Origin: Forficula auricularia
Taxonomy: Eukaryota > Arthropoda > Insecta > Dermaptera > Forficulidae
Assembly (NCBI GenBank): GCA_024734495.1
Contig: JALMQS010000069.1
Span: forward strand, 896,464 to 960,463
Length of the DNA: 64,000 nt
Direction: 5' to 3'
The translations under genes were made by a program, and so were the position numbers. Shown here piece after piece: positions 1 to 10,205 of the stretch. The notes beneath the pieces are model-generated. The model saw nothing but the letters and a program-made list of their open reading frames with translations. It had not been told where the DNA came from and did no database searches. Numbering within the stretch: position 1 is the stretch's first letter; every line of letters begins with the position of its first letter.

Positions 1-1814
1 ATATTAGTCAGACAAAGATTCAGAAATCAATTAAAGGACTGCAAAAATTATCCTGGGGCTGATATAGCTAGTGATCACAATCTAATTGCGATGAAGTAAC
101 AACTAAAATTTAAAAAACTAATAAAAAAGGGGCGGTCGCGAAAAAACTGGGATATATCTAAATTAAAAAATAAGGAAACCCAAAAACTCTTCGAAAACGT
201 AATGAATAAGAAACTGGAAGAAAAAACACACACAAATAATAAAGAAGATGAAATCGAACAAGAATGGAATGACATGAAATCAAGCCTGACCGAAACAGCT
301 AACGAAGTCCTTCAATCAAAGAAAAACGAAATTAAAAAGCCATGGGTAACAGACGAAATACGGCAACTGATTGACGAACGAAGAAAATTTAAGAACAGAA
401 AAGACGAAGAAGGGAAAGAAACATATAAAAAATTAAGATGGAAAGTTATAGAGAATGTAGAAAAGCAAAAGAAAAAAATGATTCAAGAAAAATGTAAAGT
501 CAACGAAAATCTAGTATTGGGAAAAGTTGATGTAGCCTATAGGGCAATAAAAGAAATTTTCAAGAAGACAAGCCAAAAAGCAAGAACATAAGAGATAAAG
601 GAGGCCACATTATTCTAAACGAAAACGAACAGGCAAATAGATGGAAGGAACACCTAGAAGAACTCTATGGAGAAGAAAAAACAATGAACCCAATAGAAGA
701 AGAAAGAATCTGTGGACGAAAACGGAATTAGGAGACCCCATACTCAGGTCAGAATTCGAGACAGCTTTGAAGGAACTAAAAAATAATAGAGCACCCGGAA
801 TAGACAATATACAAGCTGAAATCCTAAAGAACTCTGGAGAAAAGGCACGTGACAAACTTTTTGAACTAATTAGCAAAATCTATAAATTGGGAATCATCCC
901 AAAAGATTTCGAAAAAAACAAAATAGTCTACTTCCCAGACAGGCGCGGATAAATGTGAAAATTTCAGGACCATTAGCCTAACCTCACATGCCTCCAAAAT
1001 CCTAGCAAAATAATCGAAGAATAGAACAAGAGTTGAAGAAAATCTGGGGGAAGACCAGTTCGGCTTTAGAAGAAACAGAGGCACCCGAGAAGCAATTCTC
1101 TCTCTTAGACTAATAATAGAAAGGGCTTTTATCAAGGGAAGAATCTGTCTACATCGGATTCATAGACCTAGAAAAAGCATTCGATAACGTCAATTGGGAA
1201 ATTATGTTTAAAATATTAAAACAGGCGGGAATAAAATTCAGAGAGAGAAGACTAATCTACAATCTATATCAAAACCAGACGGCAATTATAAATATTGGTG
1301 ATGAACAAAGAGAAGCCAAAATAAAGGTGTAAGACAAGGATGTGTGCTGTCACCCATGATTTTCAACCCATACATAGAAGAAGCGATTAAAGAATTCAAA
1401 GACAAAATTGATACAGGTATAGAAATCCAAGGTCAAAAGATCGCTATGTTAAGATTTGCCGATGACATTGCCCTTCTAGGAAGCAATAAAAGAATTAGAG
1501 GACGCCTTGAATGGAATTAACCAAATCCTAATAGAAGAAATCAAAATGAAAATAAACAAGAATAAAACCAAGGTCCTAGTATGTACAAAAAAAGAACAAA
1601 CGAGACAGGAATGCATCAAAATTAACCAAGAAAACCTAGAAGGAGTTAAGGAATTCCGCTACCTAGGAAGCAAAATAACATGGGATGGGAGGAGCAAAAA
1701 CGAAATTAAATCAAGAATTGCCCAAGCAAAAATGGGGTTTAATTCAAAACAAAAACTACTATGCTCCTCCTCAATCAGCTTAGCAAACAAGGAAGTTGCT
1801 ATTGAAGACATATG
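1..1814 (+). pseudogene. LINE (APE-type non-LTR retrotransposon) ORF2, 5' and central part
   Basis: Reverse-transcriptase polyprotein of a non-LTR retrotransposon, entering from the left edge. The first 100 bases encode the end of an apurinic-type endonuclease with the SDHNL motif. A basic linker follows, then RT blocks: PGIDNIQAEILKNSG near 795-845, FADDIALL near 1456-1480, and YLGSKITWDG in the thumb region. Several frameshifts and stops (for example near 590, 950 and 1330) break the frame, so it is not translatable as it stands. The reading ends in LLKTYV at 1813 where a Gypsy element begins, and resumes at 9021. The endonuclease style resembles the RTE / craniofacial-development-protein-2-like group; the clade is an inference. 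Confidence 0.85.
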
Positions 1815-2139
1815 AGATTATAATGTCAAGGACGGCTGGGTCAGCCCCCTCTCTACTTGGCTTGCTGCTCCAGCACGGAAAACTGTATAAAACCCCTGAG
1901 AGCATCGCTCTCGAGGTCATTTGCCGACGAGCTGGCTCGAGCCCTAGACTTGCCCGAGCCTCACCCAAAATTGTCCCGGAAGGTTTTATATACTAAAGTG
2001 TTTCCTTCCAAGTAACAAAAAATAAAAACACCTTTCCAATATTGTAAACTAAAATCTTGTAATTAAAACAAATAAAATATATTTAAAAAGACTTTCAAAT
2101 CTTTTTAAAAACCCCGATTTCAAACCTCGAAATCATATT
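1815..2139 (+). repeat. 5' LTR of the Gypsy element
   Basis: About 325 bp, matching 8710-9020 and ending CCTCGAAATCATATT directly before the primer site. It differs from the 3' LTR mainly by one- to few-base insertions (for example CTCTCT against CTCT near 1850, and GGA against GA near 1979) plus a divergent patch near 1915-1950. The AATAAAA-rich 3' third probably holds the polyadenylation signal. Confidence 0.9.
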
Positions 2140-2156
2140 TGGCGCAGTCGGTAGGA
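2140..2156 (+). other. Primer binding site (tRNA-Ser type)
   Basis: TGGCGCAGTCGGTAGGA abuts the LTR. It is complementary to the 3' end of an insect serine tRNA (CCA tail included) apart from about one position. The same primer class is known for 297/17.6-like errantiviruses. Confidence 0.8.
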
Positions 2157-2679
2157 CCTGGTAAACGAAATTTGACAACAAAACCAAATTTCGGTGATTT
2201 TTTAATCTTTGTTACCAACGAGTCCCCATTCTACGAGTCTACCAGCTGACATCCTTGACCTTCACCCACGCACCCAGCTGCAAGCAAACAGCGAGCCGCG
2301 AGTCAGTCATCGAGTCCATCGCCCTTATAACCCGAAACACCTAAACACTTATCAGCGAGACTTCCGCCGAGAAGAGAAGATGTAAGTCACGTTTCTTTGA
2401 TAAAACAAAAAAAAAAAATATATATAATTTAGTGACAAACTCTATAAACAATATAACAAGAAAAATAAATCCCGCTTTATATCAAATAAAAAGTAAATAA
2501 AGTAATTAAGAAAACTTAATAGTTATCCCTGGCTCAATAAATTAAAAACACATAACAGCCAAATAAATATTGAGTTTAATTAATTAAAAATAAAAGGATA
2601 AAATAAAATAAAATAAAAACGTAACTATAATTTAAGAAATTAATTTAAGTTAATTAAGTAAAATCTTGTAAAATTAAAA
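2157..2679 (+). other. Gypsy untranslated leader
   Basis: About 520 bp between primer site and gag. The first 220 bp are GC-balanced and the rest very A-rich. No open frame of note. A packaging signal would be expected here but cannot be recognised by eye. Confidence 0.5.
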
Positions 2680-3752
2680 TGGCAGAATTTAAAGATAAAT
2701 ATTTAAATGGTACCAGACTTTACTGGGCAACCAGAAACCTTAACGAGATTTCTAACAGTATCGGACCAACTAATAAATAAATTTTATAATCGAGACGAGC
2801 CAGACCATTTCGAAAATACCTATTTAATTCACTCAATAGTTTCGAAAATAAAGGGGGATGCTTCTGCTTAAAATGCTTAAACCATCCTTTAGATAATTGG
2901 GAGGAAGTTAAAAGAGGCCTAAAAAATTTATACCAAAATAAAAGAGAGACCTATTTACATCCAAATATGGAGCTCACAAAATTAACGCAGAAAAACTGAT
3001 TCACCATTTGATTATTTCGAAAAAATTAATGCATTATTAAATCTAATCCAAAATTACATTTCTTTAAATTACGCAGGACATGCAATCGAAACCTTAAAAA
3101 AGTACCATCAAGGATTTAACAGCTTGAGGTATTTTTAAAGGGATTAAACGAGCCCCTCAGTTCCCTATTGGTAACTAAGGGACCTGAAACTCTTAGTGAT
3201 GCCTATTCGATGCTCACCAACGAGTACCAATATAATAAAAATAAACCATACAACCCGCCCCAAAGAACCAATTTTACACAACCCCAAGCGCAATTTAGAT
3301 ATGCTTTAACACCCCCATCCCCAATACAAAATTCATCACACTCCAATAGATTTCGCACCCCCAATAATATGAGACATTCTACCCCCTTCTCACCTAGACA
3401 GCCAAATTCCTTTACACCAAGACAACCACATACTTTTTCACCCAGACCACTCTTCACACATAGTAGAAATTTAACACCACAAACAACACCTTCGACCTCA
3501 CGGTCCATACCCCATAATTATAACGCTCATGAAACCACACCCCAACTTGATTCAGGCAATGACGATATATTAGTAAATGACGAAAATTATGACGTAGATA
3601 TTCCACAAAATCAAGACTCAGTTGAGATCTATGAAATCGAGGACAACGATTTTTTAGATCTCGGAGCCTCGGAGACCCCAACCAGAACCCAGACCAGACA
3701 ACAAAACAGAAGTAAACTTACCTTATATAATTCATCCAACATTGAAAGTTAA
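2680..3752 (+). pseudogene. gag: Gypsy gag (capsid-like), frameshifted
   Basis: Gag polyprotein region. From the ATG at 2707 the frame reads into VPDFTGQPETLTRFL, a motif style seen at the start of errantivirus capsid domains. After a stop near 2870, DNWEEVKRGLKNLY and a LIQNYISLNYAGHAIE-like stretch follow in shifted frames. The last 580 bases (3168-3752) are open and encode a Pro/Thr/Ser/Asn-rich, low-complexity tail with repeated F-TPRQP units. No CCHC zinc knuckle is visible, as in several errantivirus Gags. At least three frameshifts are present. Confidence 0.75.
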
Positions 3753-4130
3753 AATATTTTTGGACACGGGAGCACGCATTCATTTATAAAACCAAAATTT
3801 GCAGAGACATATTATAAAAAATTATTTAAATTCGACCCTATTCAAATTACTACTAAACACGGCGTGAGCTATAGAAAATTATTCAATCAAAAGCGGTATG
3901 CCAGAACTATTTAGAACCAAAACCCCCTAAAATTTCATATTTACAATTTTCACGATAATTTCGATTTACTTTTGGGAATAGATAATATAAGAAAATTACG
4001 AGCTAAATTAAATTTAGATAAAGACTTATTTATTTTAGAAAAACGAGCATTTAAAATTCACTATAACCTTAATCAGACAAAACAACAATGTCTAAACAAC
4101 CTCGAGGCAAGAGAATTTTGACCCAAGTAA
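3753..4130 (+). pseudogene. Gypsy aspartic protease
   Basis: Retropepsin-like region at the start of pol. FLDTG occurs near 3758-3772 (the catalytic D-T-G), followed by a frameshift and by IKPKFAETYY. A second conserved stretch, FDLLLGIDNIRKL, near 3960-3995 corresponds to the distal part of the retropepsin fold. The frame is broken several times. Confidence 0.7.
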
Positions 4131-5080
4131 ATTTAATTTAGATCATTTAAACCAAGAGGAATTTAATGGCTTATGCCCCATATTACAAAAGAAATACAAT
4201 CACTTGTTCAAATTAGACGACTCACCTTTAACTTTCACAAATCAAATCAAACACAAAATTAGGACAACAGACAATATACCAATATTTACAAAATCTTACC
4301 GTTACCGAATTCATAAAAATGAAATTAGAAAACAAATTAATAAAATGTTAGAACAGGGAATCATTCAACCATCCTGTTCACCTTGGTCCTCACCCTTATG
4401 GATAGTACCTAAAACCCGATTCAGAAGGTAATAAGCAGTGGAGAACTGTTATCGACTACCGGAAATTAAATGCTAAAACCATAGATGACCGTTACCCTAT
4501 CCCGAACATCACTACACTATTAGACAAATTAGGACGTTGCCAATATTTTACCACCATCGATTTAGCTTCAGGATACCATCAAATTCAAACGGATCCCGAA
4601 GATATTGAAAAAGACGGCCTTTAATGTCGAAAACGGGCATTTCGAGTTTAAACGTATGCCATTCGGACTAAAGAACGCTCCATCTACGATTCAACGTGTG
4701 ATGGACAATGTGTTACGAGGTCATTAAATGACATATGTCTAGTGTACCTGGACGATATAATAGTATTCTCTACTAGTTTACAGGAACATTTCAGTAACCT
4801 GACAAAAATTTTAGATAAGATTAGATGAAGCTAAATTTCTTATTCAAACCGACAAATGTCAATTCCTTCGGAAAGAAGTAGACTATTTAGGACACAAGAT
4901 AACACCAGAAGGCGTTTGCCCCAATCCCGACAAAATCGAAGCAATAAAAAATTTCAAAATTCCGTCAACAACTAAAGAAATTAAATTAACTGTAGGATTT
5001 TTGGGTTACTACCGGAAGTTCATTAAGGACTTCGCCAAGGTTACAAAACCTTTAACTAAATGTTTAAAAAAGGAGAAAAA
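4131..5080 (+). pseudogene. pol: Gypsy reverse transcriptase
   Basis: RT domain in the usual order: KSYRYRIHKNEIRKQINKML (near 4285-4345), [19 protein letters not shown], a frameshift near 4427, then [45 protein letters not shown] and the catalytic box YLDD at 4745-4756. The thumb and connection start with LRKEVDYLGHKITPEGV and GFLGYYRKFIKDFAK. Frameshifts near 4427, 4610 and 4815, among others, disrupt it. The core residues (D of TIDLA, DD of YLDD) are all still encoded. Confidence 0.88.
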
Positions 5081-5450
5081 ATTGATGTAAATAATAAGGA
5101 ATATAAAAACTTTCGAATATTGTAAAACTCTTCTAGTTAATGAACCGATACTGAAATATCCTAACTTTGCGGAAACTTTCCATTTAACTACGGACGCATC
5201 AAATTATGCTATCGGCGCTGTGCTGAGTCAAGGACCCATTGGTCGAGACAAGCCCATCGCATATACATCGGACCCTAAATTCACATGAAATTAACTACTC
5301 AGTAATCGAGAAGGAACTACTAGCCATTGTCTGGGCAGTAACTTATTTTAGACCCTATTTGTACGGGAGAAAATTTAACATCTTTTCAGATCATAGACCT
5401 CTGGTAGCGTTTATAATCTAAAGGAACCAAATTCAAAACTAACACGGTGG
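5081..5450 (+). pseudogene. Gypsy RNase H
   Basis: RNase H domain following [19 protein letters not shown] carries the first catalytic Asp, then [16 protein letters not shown] carries the Glu, and [10 protein letters not shown] the next Asp. A one-base shift near 5270 separates the first block from the others. 5451-5990 is a linker (including EDLNQFLDNVDELPSN) before the integrase. Confidence 0.82.
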
Positions 5451-5990
5451 AAGATAAAACTAGACGAATACGACTATAATATAATTTACGTAAAGGTAAA
5501 CTTAAAATGTCGTAGCGGATTGCCTATCCCGACCCAACATTAATACCCTAGAATCCCAAAAACTTCCCATTCTTAAAACTTTGGAAGATTTAAATCAATT
5601 TCTGGACAACGTAGACGAACTTCCCTCAAATATAGACATAAGCGACCTCAGTATAGACCTATTGAACGATAACCCCCTAAACATAACCTCAGAAGCCCCA
5701 AACACTAACATTTCCCCTCCTCTTGAAAACCCAGAAAATTTAGAAAAATTTAGAAAATTCCTCCCCAAGAAATAAAATTAGTAGACAAACCAATAAACTG
5801 CTTTAAAAATCAGATCGTTATGAGATTAGTAAACCATCCTGCAAACTTAGTAACAATAGACCATAAATTTAGTCAAAAATTCCAAAGATTTAACGTAAAT
5901 ATTAAAGAAATCAATTATTAAAGATATAACTACCATTTCTAAAAGACTATGTAGTTCCAGATGTAAACTATTATATTTTCTTTGAGTCAC

Positions 5991-7150
5991 CTTTATTTAA
6001 GAAAAATATGAAAGAAGTCATTGAACAAGAATTTCGACCAAACTAAATTGAAATTACACTATTGTACAAAAATTTTAGCAGACATCGAGAATGAAACTGA
6101 CCAAAAATCAACAGTAGAATTATATCACGTAGGTAAAACGAACCGCCAAATTATTGAGGGGGAAACCTATTCGAAATTAAAAACCCAATATTTCTGGCCT
6201 AACATAGAAAATAACAATTCCAAGACTATATAAATTCCTGCGAAGTTTGTAAAGTAACTAAATACGAAAGACACCCCTTAAAATTAAAACTTAATCTTAC
6301 TCCTACCCCTACTAGACCTTTTCAAATAAACTACATATTGATAGCCTCACCTTAGAAAAACAAGAATTCCTAACTATAATCGATGCCTTTTCGAAATACG
6401 CGTAAGGGCTACCCTCTAAAATCTTTACACAGAACAGAAATAGCAGAAAACTTACTAACTTATTTTACACATCATGGCACACCCACGTTAGTAATTGCTG
6501 ACAATGGAGGCGAGTTTAAAAACGACCTAATACAGGAACTGTTCGACTTGCATGATGTAAAAATTCATTTCATCTGTAGCCAAGCACCCTGAATCGAACG
6601 GAAATATTGAAAGGTTCCACTCTACAATTGTGAACATATTAGAATCCTAAATAATAAAGAAAATTTCAAAACTGACTCCATAACCACAAAATTTAAATAT
6701 GCCGTTATCGCATATAACTGCTCTATTCACTCCACTACAAAATTAACCCCTTTTTTAGCATAATAAACGTGGAAACTAACCATCCACTAGACTTAAATTT
6801 AGAAGCCCAAATCCTATCAGAATATAACCAATCTTAGAAAAGAAAAAGCCAAAATCTTGAATGAAATAGTGCTAGGAAATTTAACACAAAATAAAATAGA
6901 GACAATTTCTAAAGCCAATTTAAATAGAGAGGAAACCCCTGAAGTAGCCACGGAAGTAATGATTAAAAAATAAGCAAAAAATGTCAAAAACTAAAAATAA
7001 ATATAAACCTGCAACGATCAAGAGTATCGATAGAAACCTGAAAACCGCAATTATAGAACGAACTACACCTCAAATTTCACCTAAAATCCACCTGTCAAAC
7101 ATTCGACGCCCCCCTAAAAAACATTATAATTTGAGACCCCGACCCTCTAG
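5991..7150 (+). pseudogene. Gypsy integrase with C-terminal tail
   Basis: Integrase: the zinc-binding HHCC domain is represented by HVGKTNRQIIEG, LKTQYFWPNI and SCEVCKV. The DDE core shows IDAFSKYA near 6380, VIADNGGEFKNDL at 6493-6525 (second Asp) and SNGNIERFHSTI near 6597-6630 (Glu). The C-terminal part, 6981-7150, is basic (NKYKPATIKSIDRNLKTAII, then HYNLRPRPSRL). It runs without a stop into the macro domain in the same frame (6981-7289). Frameshifts occur near 6235, 6335, 6405 and 6590. Confidence 0.88.
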
Positions 7151-7179
7151 ACTAACAACGCAAAAAGCAAATAACAATT

Positions 7180-7595
7180 TAACAATCGTAAAAGGAAATT
7201 TGTTTGATGCCCCCGAGGACTATTCTCTAGCCCACTGTGTCGCGTCTGATTTTAGAATGGACAAAGGTATTGCAGTCGATTTTAAATAAATTTAAAAACC
7301 TAACCACCTTAGAACCCCGAAATTTAGATAAAGGAGGATTAGTTGTTGTTAGAGATAAACGAAATTCATTTATTGTCTGATAACTAAAAAACTCAGTATA
7401 GATAAACCCAAATTAGAAACTTTAGAAAACTCACTGCAAACTATTAAGAAACCACTGTCAAAAATTTAACGTGAGAAACGTAGCCGTTCTAAAATAGGTT
7501 GCGGAGTTGGATCAATTAGACTGGAATACCGTTGCGTTAATGATTGAAAAAACATTTGAAAACACCCCAATAAATATTTTAGTATATACCTTATA
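7180..7595 (+). pseudogene. Macro domain (OARD1/TARG1-like ADP-ribose hydrolase) fused to the end of Pol
   Basis: Macro domain resembling OARD1/TARG1, which removes ADP-ribose from proteins and deacylates O-acetyl-ADP-ribose. Seen: VKGNLFDAPEDYSLAHCV, then RMDKGIAVDFK (ligand-loop GIA), GGLVVVRDKR, LITKKLSIDKPKLETLENSL (with the Lys matching the catalytic lysine of TARG1), IGCGV and, one base out of frame, DQLDWNTVALMIEK (with the matching Asp). The region ends VYTL followed by a stop at 7593-7595. As I recall the human protein, it also ends in VYTL, so the captured unit appears near complete to its native stop. It is in frame with the integrase tail through 7289; frameshifts follow near 7286, 7377, 7445, 7488 and 7513. 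It lies between integrase and env. Confidence 0.85.
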
Positions 7596-7599
7596 AAAA

Positions 7600-8640
7600 T
7601 ATTAAAAATGTGAAACTGTTACAGGAATAGTTTACTTCTATTGTCGCTACTCGCCCTTTTCGACAACCAACGGACAAATTGACGACATTTCTCAAACCGG
7701 CTACCAAGCCATACAATTTATTAAAACACGACTGTTTGACGAATACAATTACGTACACTTTTACTATAACCTAAACTTAATTCACTTCGAATATCAAAAC
7801 CTTCAAGCCAGTTATCTCAAATTAAAAGAAGCATCCACTCAGTTTAACGAAACCCATATCTCATTTCTTAACCTTTTTGGAAATAAATTTAAAATCCTTA
7901 AACACCAAATTATTAAATTTAAATAAACAAACCAGAATTAAAAGAGGAATCATGAATGGTCTAGGCTCAATAATTAAAGTAATTACAGGCAACTTAGACA
8001 ACAATGATAAATTGCGTTACGATCACATTTTAGAAAACCTAGATAGAAACCAACTTAAACTACAAAACCAAAATAAAATTATTATAAAAACTTTCAATAA
8101 TGTTACACAAATAACTTAATGTAAACAAATGGAAAAAACTAATTTTAATCTGAAAAAATTATCAAAATCTCTTGAATACTCTCCCCCAACTTTCGATCAC
8201 TATAAACTCTCAATTAAATTCTATAAATAACATCGAAACATCCTAACTTCCTGTAGTATGAATGTTTTGCATGAAGCAATAATATCGATGAAAGACAACG
8301 AAGTTTTAATAAAATGTAACGGCTCCAAGCAAATATTTAAAAAAAAAAGGAACTTATAAAATTGGGTACAATAACTGTGAAATTAACAATAAGAAAGTGT
8401 TGACATTTAAAACCAAGTTCGGAGGAAATTGCCATTCCTGACTTACATAAAATTGAAATAAATAAAAAATAACCTAGACGAAATTTACTCGAATAAAAAG
8501 ACCTGGTTTTCAAACACTACTATTAATTGTATTTTAATAATAATAATAATTATAATAATATAATAAGTGTAATTTTAATTGTATTCAATCCAAAATTTGT
8601 ACGAAAAATTGCAATTAGACGTAGGACAATTGGAAACACT
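7600..8640 (+). pseudogene. env: Errantivirus-type env (F-protein-like), decayed
   Basis: Envelope glycoprotein remnant downstream of pol. The first half encodes NGQIDDISQTGYQAIQFIK and YVHFYYNLNLIHFEYQNLQ. The key block at 7935-7990 is a basic RIKRG cleavage-like site followed by IMNGLGSIIKVITGNLD, the hydrophobic fusion-peptide-like segment typical of errantivirus and baculovirus F-type Env. A coiled-coil-forming stretch rich in Asn/Leu/Gln follows to 8119, where a stop interrupts. Near 8520-8590 an Ile-rich membrane segment (with a frameshift) and a basic tail (KFVRKIAIRRRT) complete the usual layout. Frames are broken in many places; the 5' part lacks a clear start, as expected if env is made from a spliced mRNA. 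Confidence 0.75.
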
Positions 8641-8693
8641 TTAGATAATAACTAAGCTCAGTTGTCCAAACCTCTGGCAACCCTCGGCTTGAT

Positions 8694-8709
8694 TTTTAAA
8701 GGGTGGAGG
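8694..8709 (+). other. Polypurine tract of the Gypsy element
   Basis: TTTTTAAAGGGTGGAGG immediately precedes the 3' LTR, where plus-strand priming is expected. It sets the LTR start at AGTTGCAGCC (8710). Confidence 0.75.
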
Positions 8710-9020
8710 AGTTGCAGCCAAGGACGGCTGGGTCAGCCCCCTCTACTTGGCTTGCTGCTCCAGCACGGAAAACTGTATAAACCCCTGAGAGCATCGCTCT
8801 CGAGGCTTGTGCCGACAGCTGGCTCGAGCCCTGGGATTCTGCCCGAGCCTCACCCAAAATTGTCCCGAAGGTTTTATATACTAAAGTGTTTCCTTCAAGT
8901 AACAAAAAATAAAAACACCTTTCCAATATTGTAAACTAAAATCTTGTAATTAAAACAAATAAAATATATTTAAAATATCTTCTTTTTAAAAACCCCGATT
9001 TCAAACCTCGAAATCATATT
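8710..9020 (+). repeat. 3' LTR of the Gypsy element
   Basis: About 311 bp, matching 1815-2139. It starts AGTTGCAGCCAAGGACGG and ends CCTCGAAATCATATT. LINE sequence resumes within about three bases. Confidence 0.9.
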
Positions 9021-9470
9021 TTGTATGGAGCATAGCCATAAAAATGGGTGTGAAACCTGGACAATTGGAAAAGCGGGAGAAAGAGATTGAGGCTTTCGAA
9101 ATGTGGTGCTACAGAAGAATGATGAATATCAAATGGATGGATAAAATCACAAATGAAGAAGTTCTTGGAAAAATCGGAGAAATAATGGAAACTTTGTGGA
9201 AGAGTCTGAAGAAGAGAAGAGGTCAGATGATGGGGCACACACTGAGACATGGGGGACTGCTTAGGGAAGGTAATATCTTGGAGGGGGAGGTGGGAAAGAA
9301 AAGGGGAAGGGGAAGACCCAGATTAGAATATTTCAACCAAATAATTGGGGATATGGGATGCCAGACATTTAGAGAGGTTAAACAGCTGGCGGAGGACAGA
9401 GTCGAGTGGAGACGGATTGTTGCATCAAACCAGTCTTAGGAACTGTATACTCAATGATGATGATGAATTT
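9021..9470 (+). pseudogene. LINE ORF2 C-terminus and tail (continuation of 1-1814)
   Basis: The LINE interrupted at 1814 continues: WSIAI follows LLKTYV, then ETWTIGK-type and EIEAFEMWCYRRMMNIKWMD motifs, KKRRGQMMGHTLRHGG, and GKKRGRGRPRLEYFNQI, ending VASNQS and a stop at 9437-9439. A one-base change near 9044 shifts the frame. The element ends in a short ATG/GATGAT microsatellite near 9453-9466 rather than a poly(A), as in RTE-type LINEs. Confidence 0.85.
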
Positions 9471-9827
9471 TCCACAAATCCCTACCCTACTGCCATCTCT
9501 CGATTAGAATTGGAAACTCATCTCTTCTATCAAGACTCCATCTTAGATTTTTACTTTTCTGATAAAGTAATAATAATTTCTTTCTTTCTATAATTTTGTG
9601 TTCAAGATTATTTTAAAATATATAAGAACAATGGATTCCTTTCAGATTATTGATATCAATCCCACCGCTATTGAATTTATAAAGGTTAGTCTTACATTGG
9701 TTAAATTAATTAATAATCTAAAATATTTCTTCTAGAGAAAATCAGTATTTTTTATATTAATAGGTATTAATGAATATTATAATCTAATTATCTCTGTAGG
9801 AGGGATACCCAAAAAATATTAATAAAA

Positions 9828-10018
9828 GGAGCTCATTGAGGTTGTCTACTGCTTGGTGTACATATTTATAAATATAATTGAAATATTTCTAATTAAAAGC
9901 ACTGATGATGAAGATCAAACCATCGAAACTATACTCTCATAAATAAACAATAGATATTTATATTCGATATATGTCTATATTTAATTTGCATCATGTAGAT
10001 GACACCTTCAATGATTTC
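9828..10018 (+). repeat. Small inverted-repeat unit with hammerhead-like core
   Basis: Ends are inverted repeats of about 33 bp (CTCATTGAGGTTGTCTACTG at left, its relative in reverse at 9983-10018). In the middle, 9902-9929, lies CTGATGATGAAGATCAAACC then ATCGAAAC, a degenerate member of the CTGATGA...GAAAC motif family. It lies in the presumed first intron of the broken zinc-finger gene. Related ends occur at 29024, 39958, 46684 and 61930. Confidence 0.55.
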
Positions 10019-10114
10019 TATTTAGAAATCATCAACTCTGTTATTCTAGGCAATCGAAATCTTTTCCATTAGAATATAAGAGTACAAATAAAGATTTGGT
10101 AAATATTTAGCGCT

Positions 10115-10205
10115 ATACATTTGTCTGATTGGCTTTACTCACAGAGTAGCCGATCGGTCATTTTGGCACTCGGGTTCGATTCCTTGAGGGTATGATAATA
10201 ACCCT
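10115..10205 (+). repeat. tRNA-like SINE head fragment
   Basis: TAGCCGATCGGTC resembles a pol III A box, and GGGTTCGATTCC about 35 bp later is a good B box. No tRNA cloverleaf can be drawn, so this reads as a SINE fragment. Confidence 0.4.

Larger units (their letters stand above)
1815..9020 (+). mobile_element. Gypsy/errantivirus-like LTR retrotransposon, full length, with macro domain and env
   Basis: Complete LTR retrotransposon of about 7.2 kb: LTR, tRNA-Ser-type primer site, gag, protease, RT, RNase H, integrase, macro domain, env remnant, polypurine tract, LTR. It interrupts a LINE whose reading frame continues on the other side. The left flank ends TATG and the right flank begins TTTG or TTG, an imperfect 4-bp target duplication. 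LTRs starting AG and ending ATT, a primer site matching the one I recall for 297/17.6, and an F-type env with a basic cleavage site all point to the errantivirus branch of Gypsy. All reading frames carry small indels. The LTRs are very similar in their 3' halves, so the insertion is probably fairly young. Confidence 0.93.

Noticed and set aside
610..1135. Minus-strand frames over the LINE
   Set aside because: They are antisense shadows of the RT-coding strand with no family motifs.
1811..9024. Clean 4-bp target duplication for the Gypsy element
   Set aside because: Left TATG and right TTTG/TTG agree only in part; listed as imperfect rather than claimed.
9636..9684. First coding exon of the broken zinc-finger gene
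   Set aside because: The donor leaves phase 0 while the next exon needs phase 1, so the exon is not supported as drawn.
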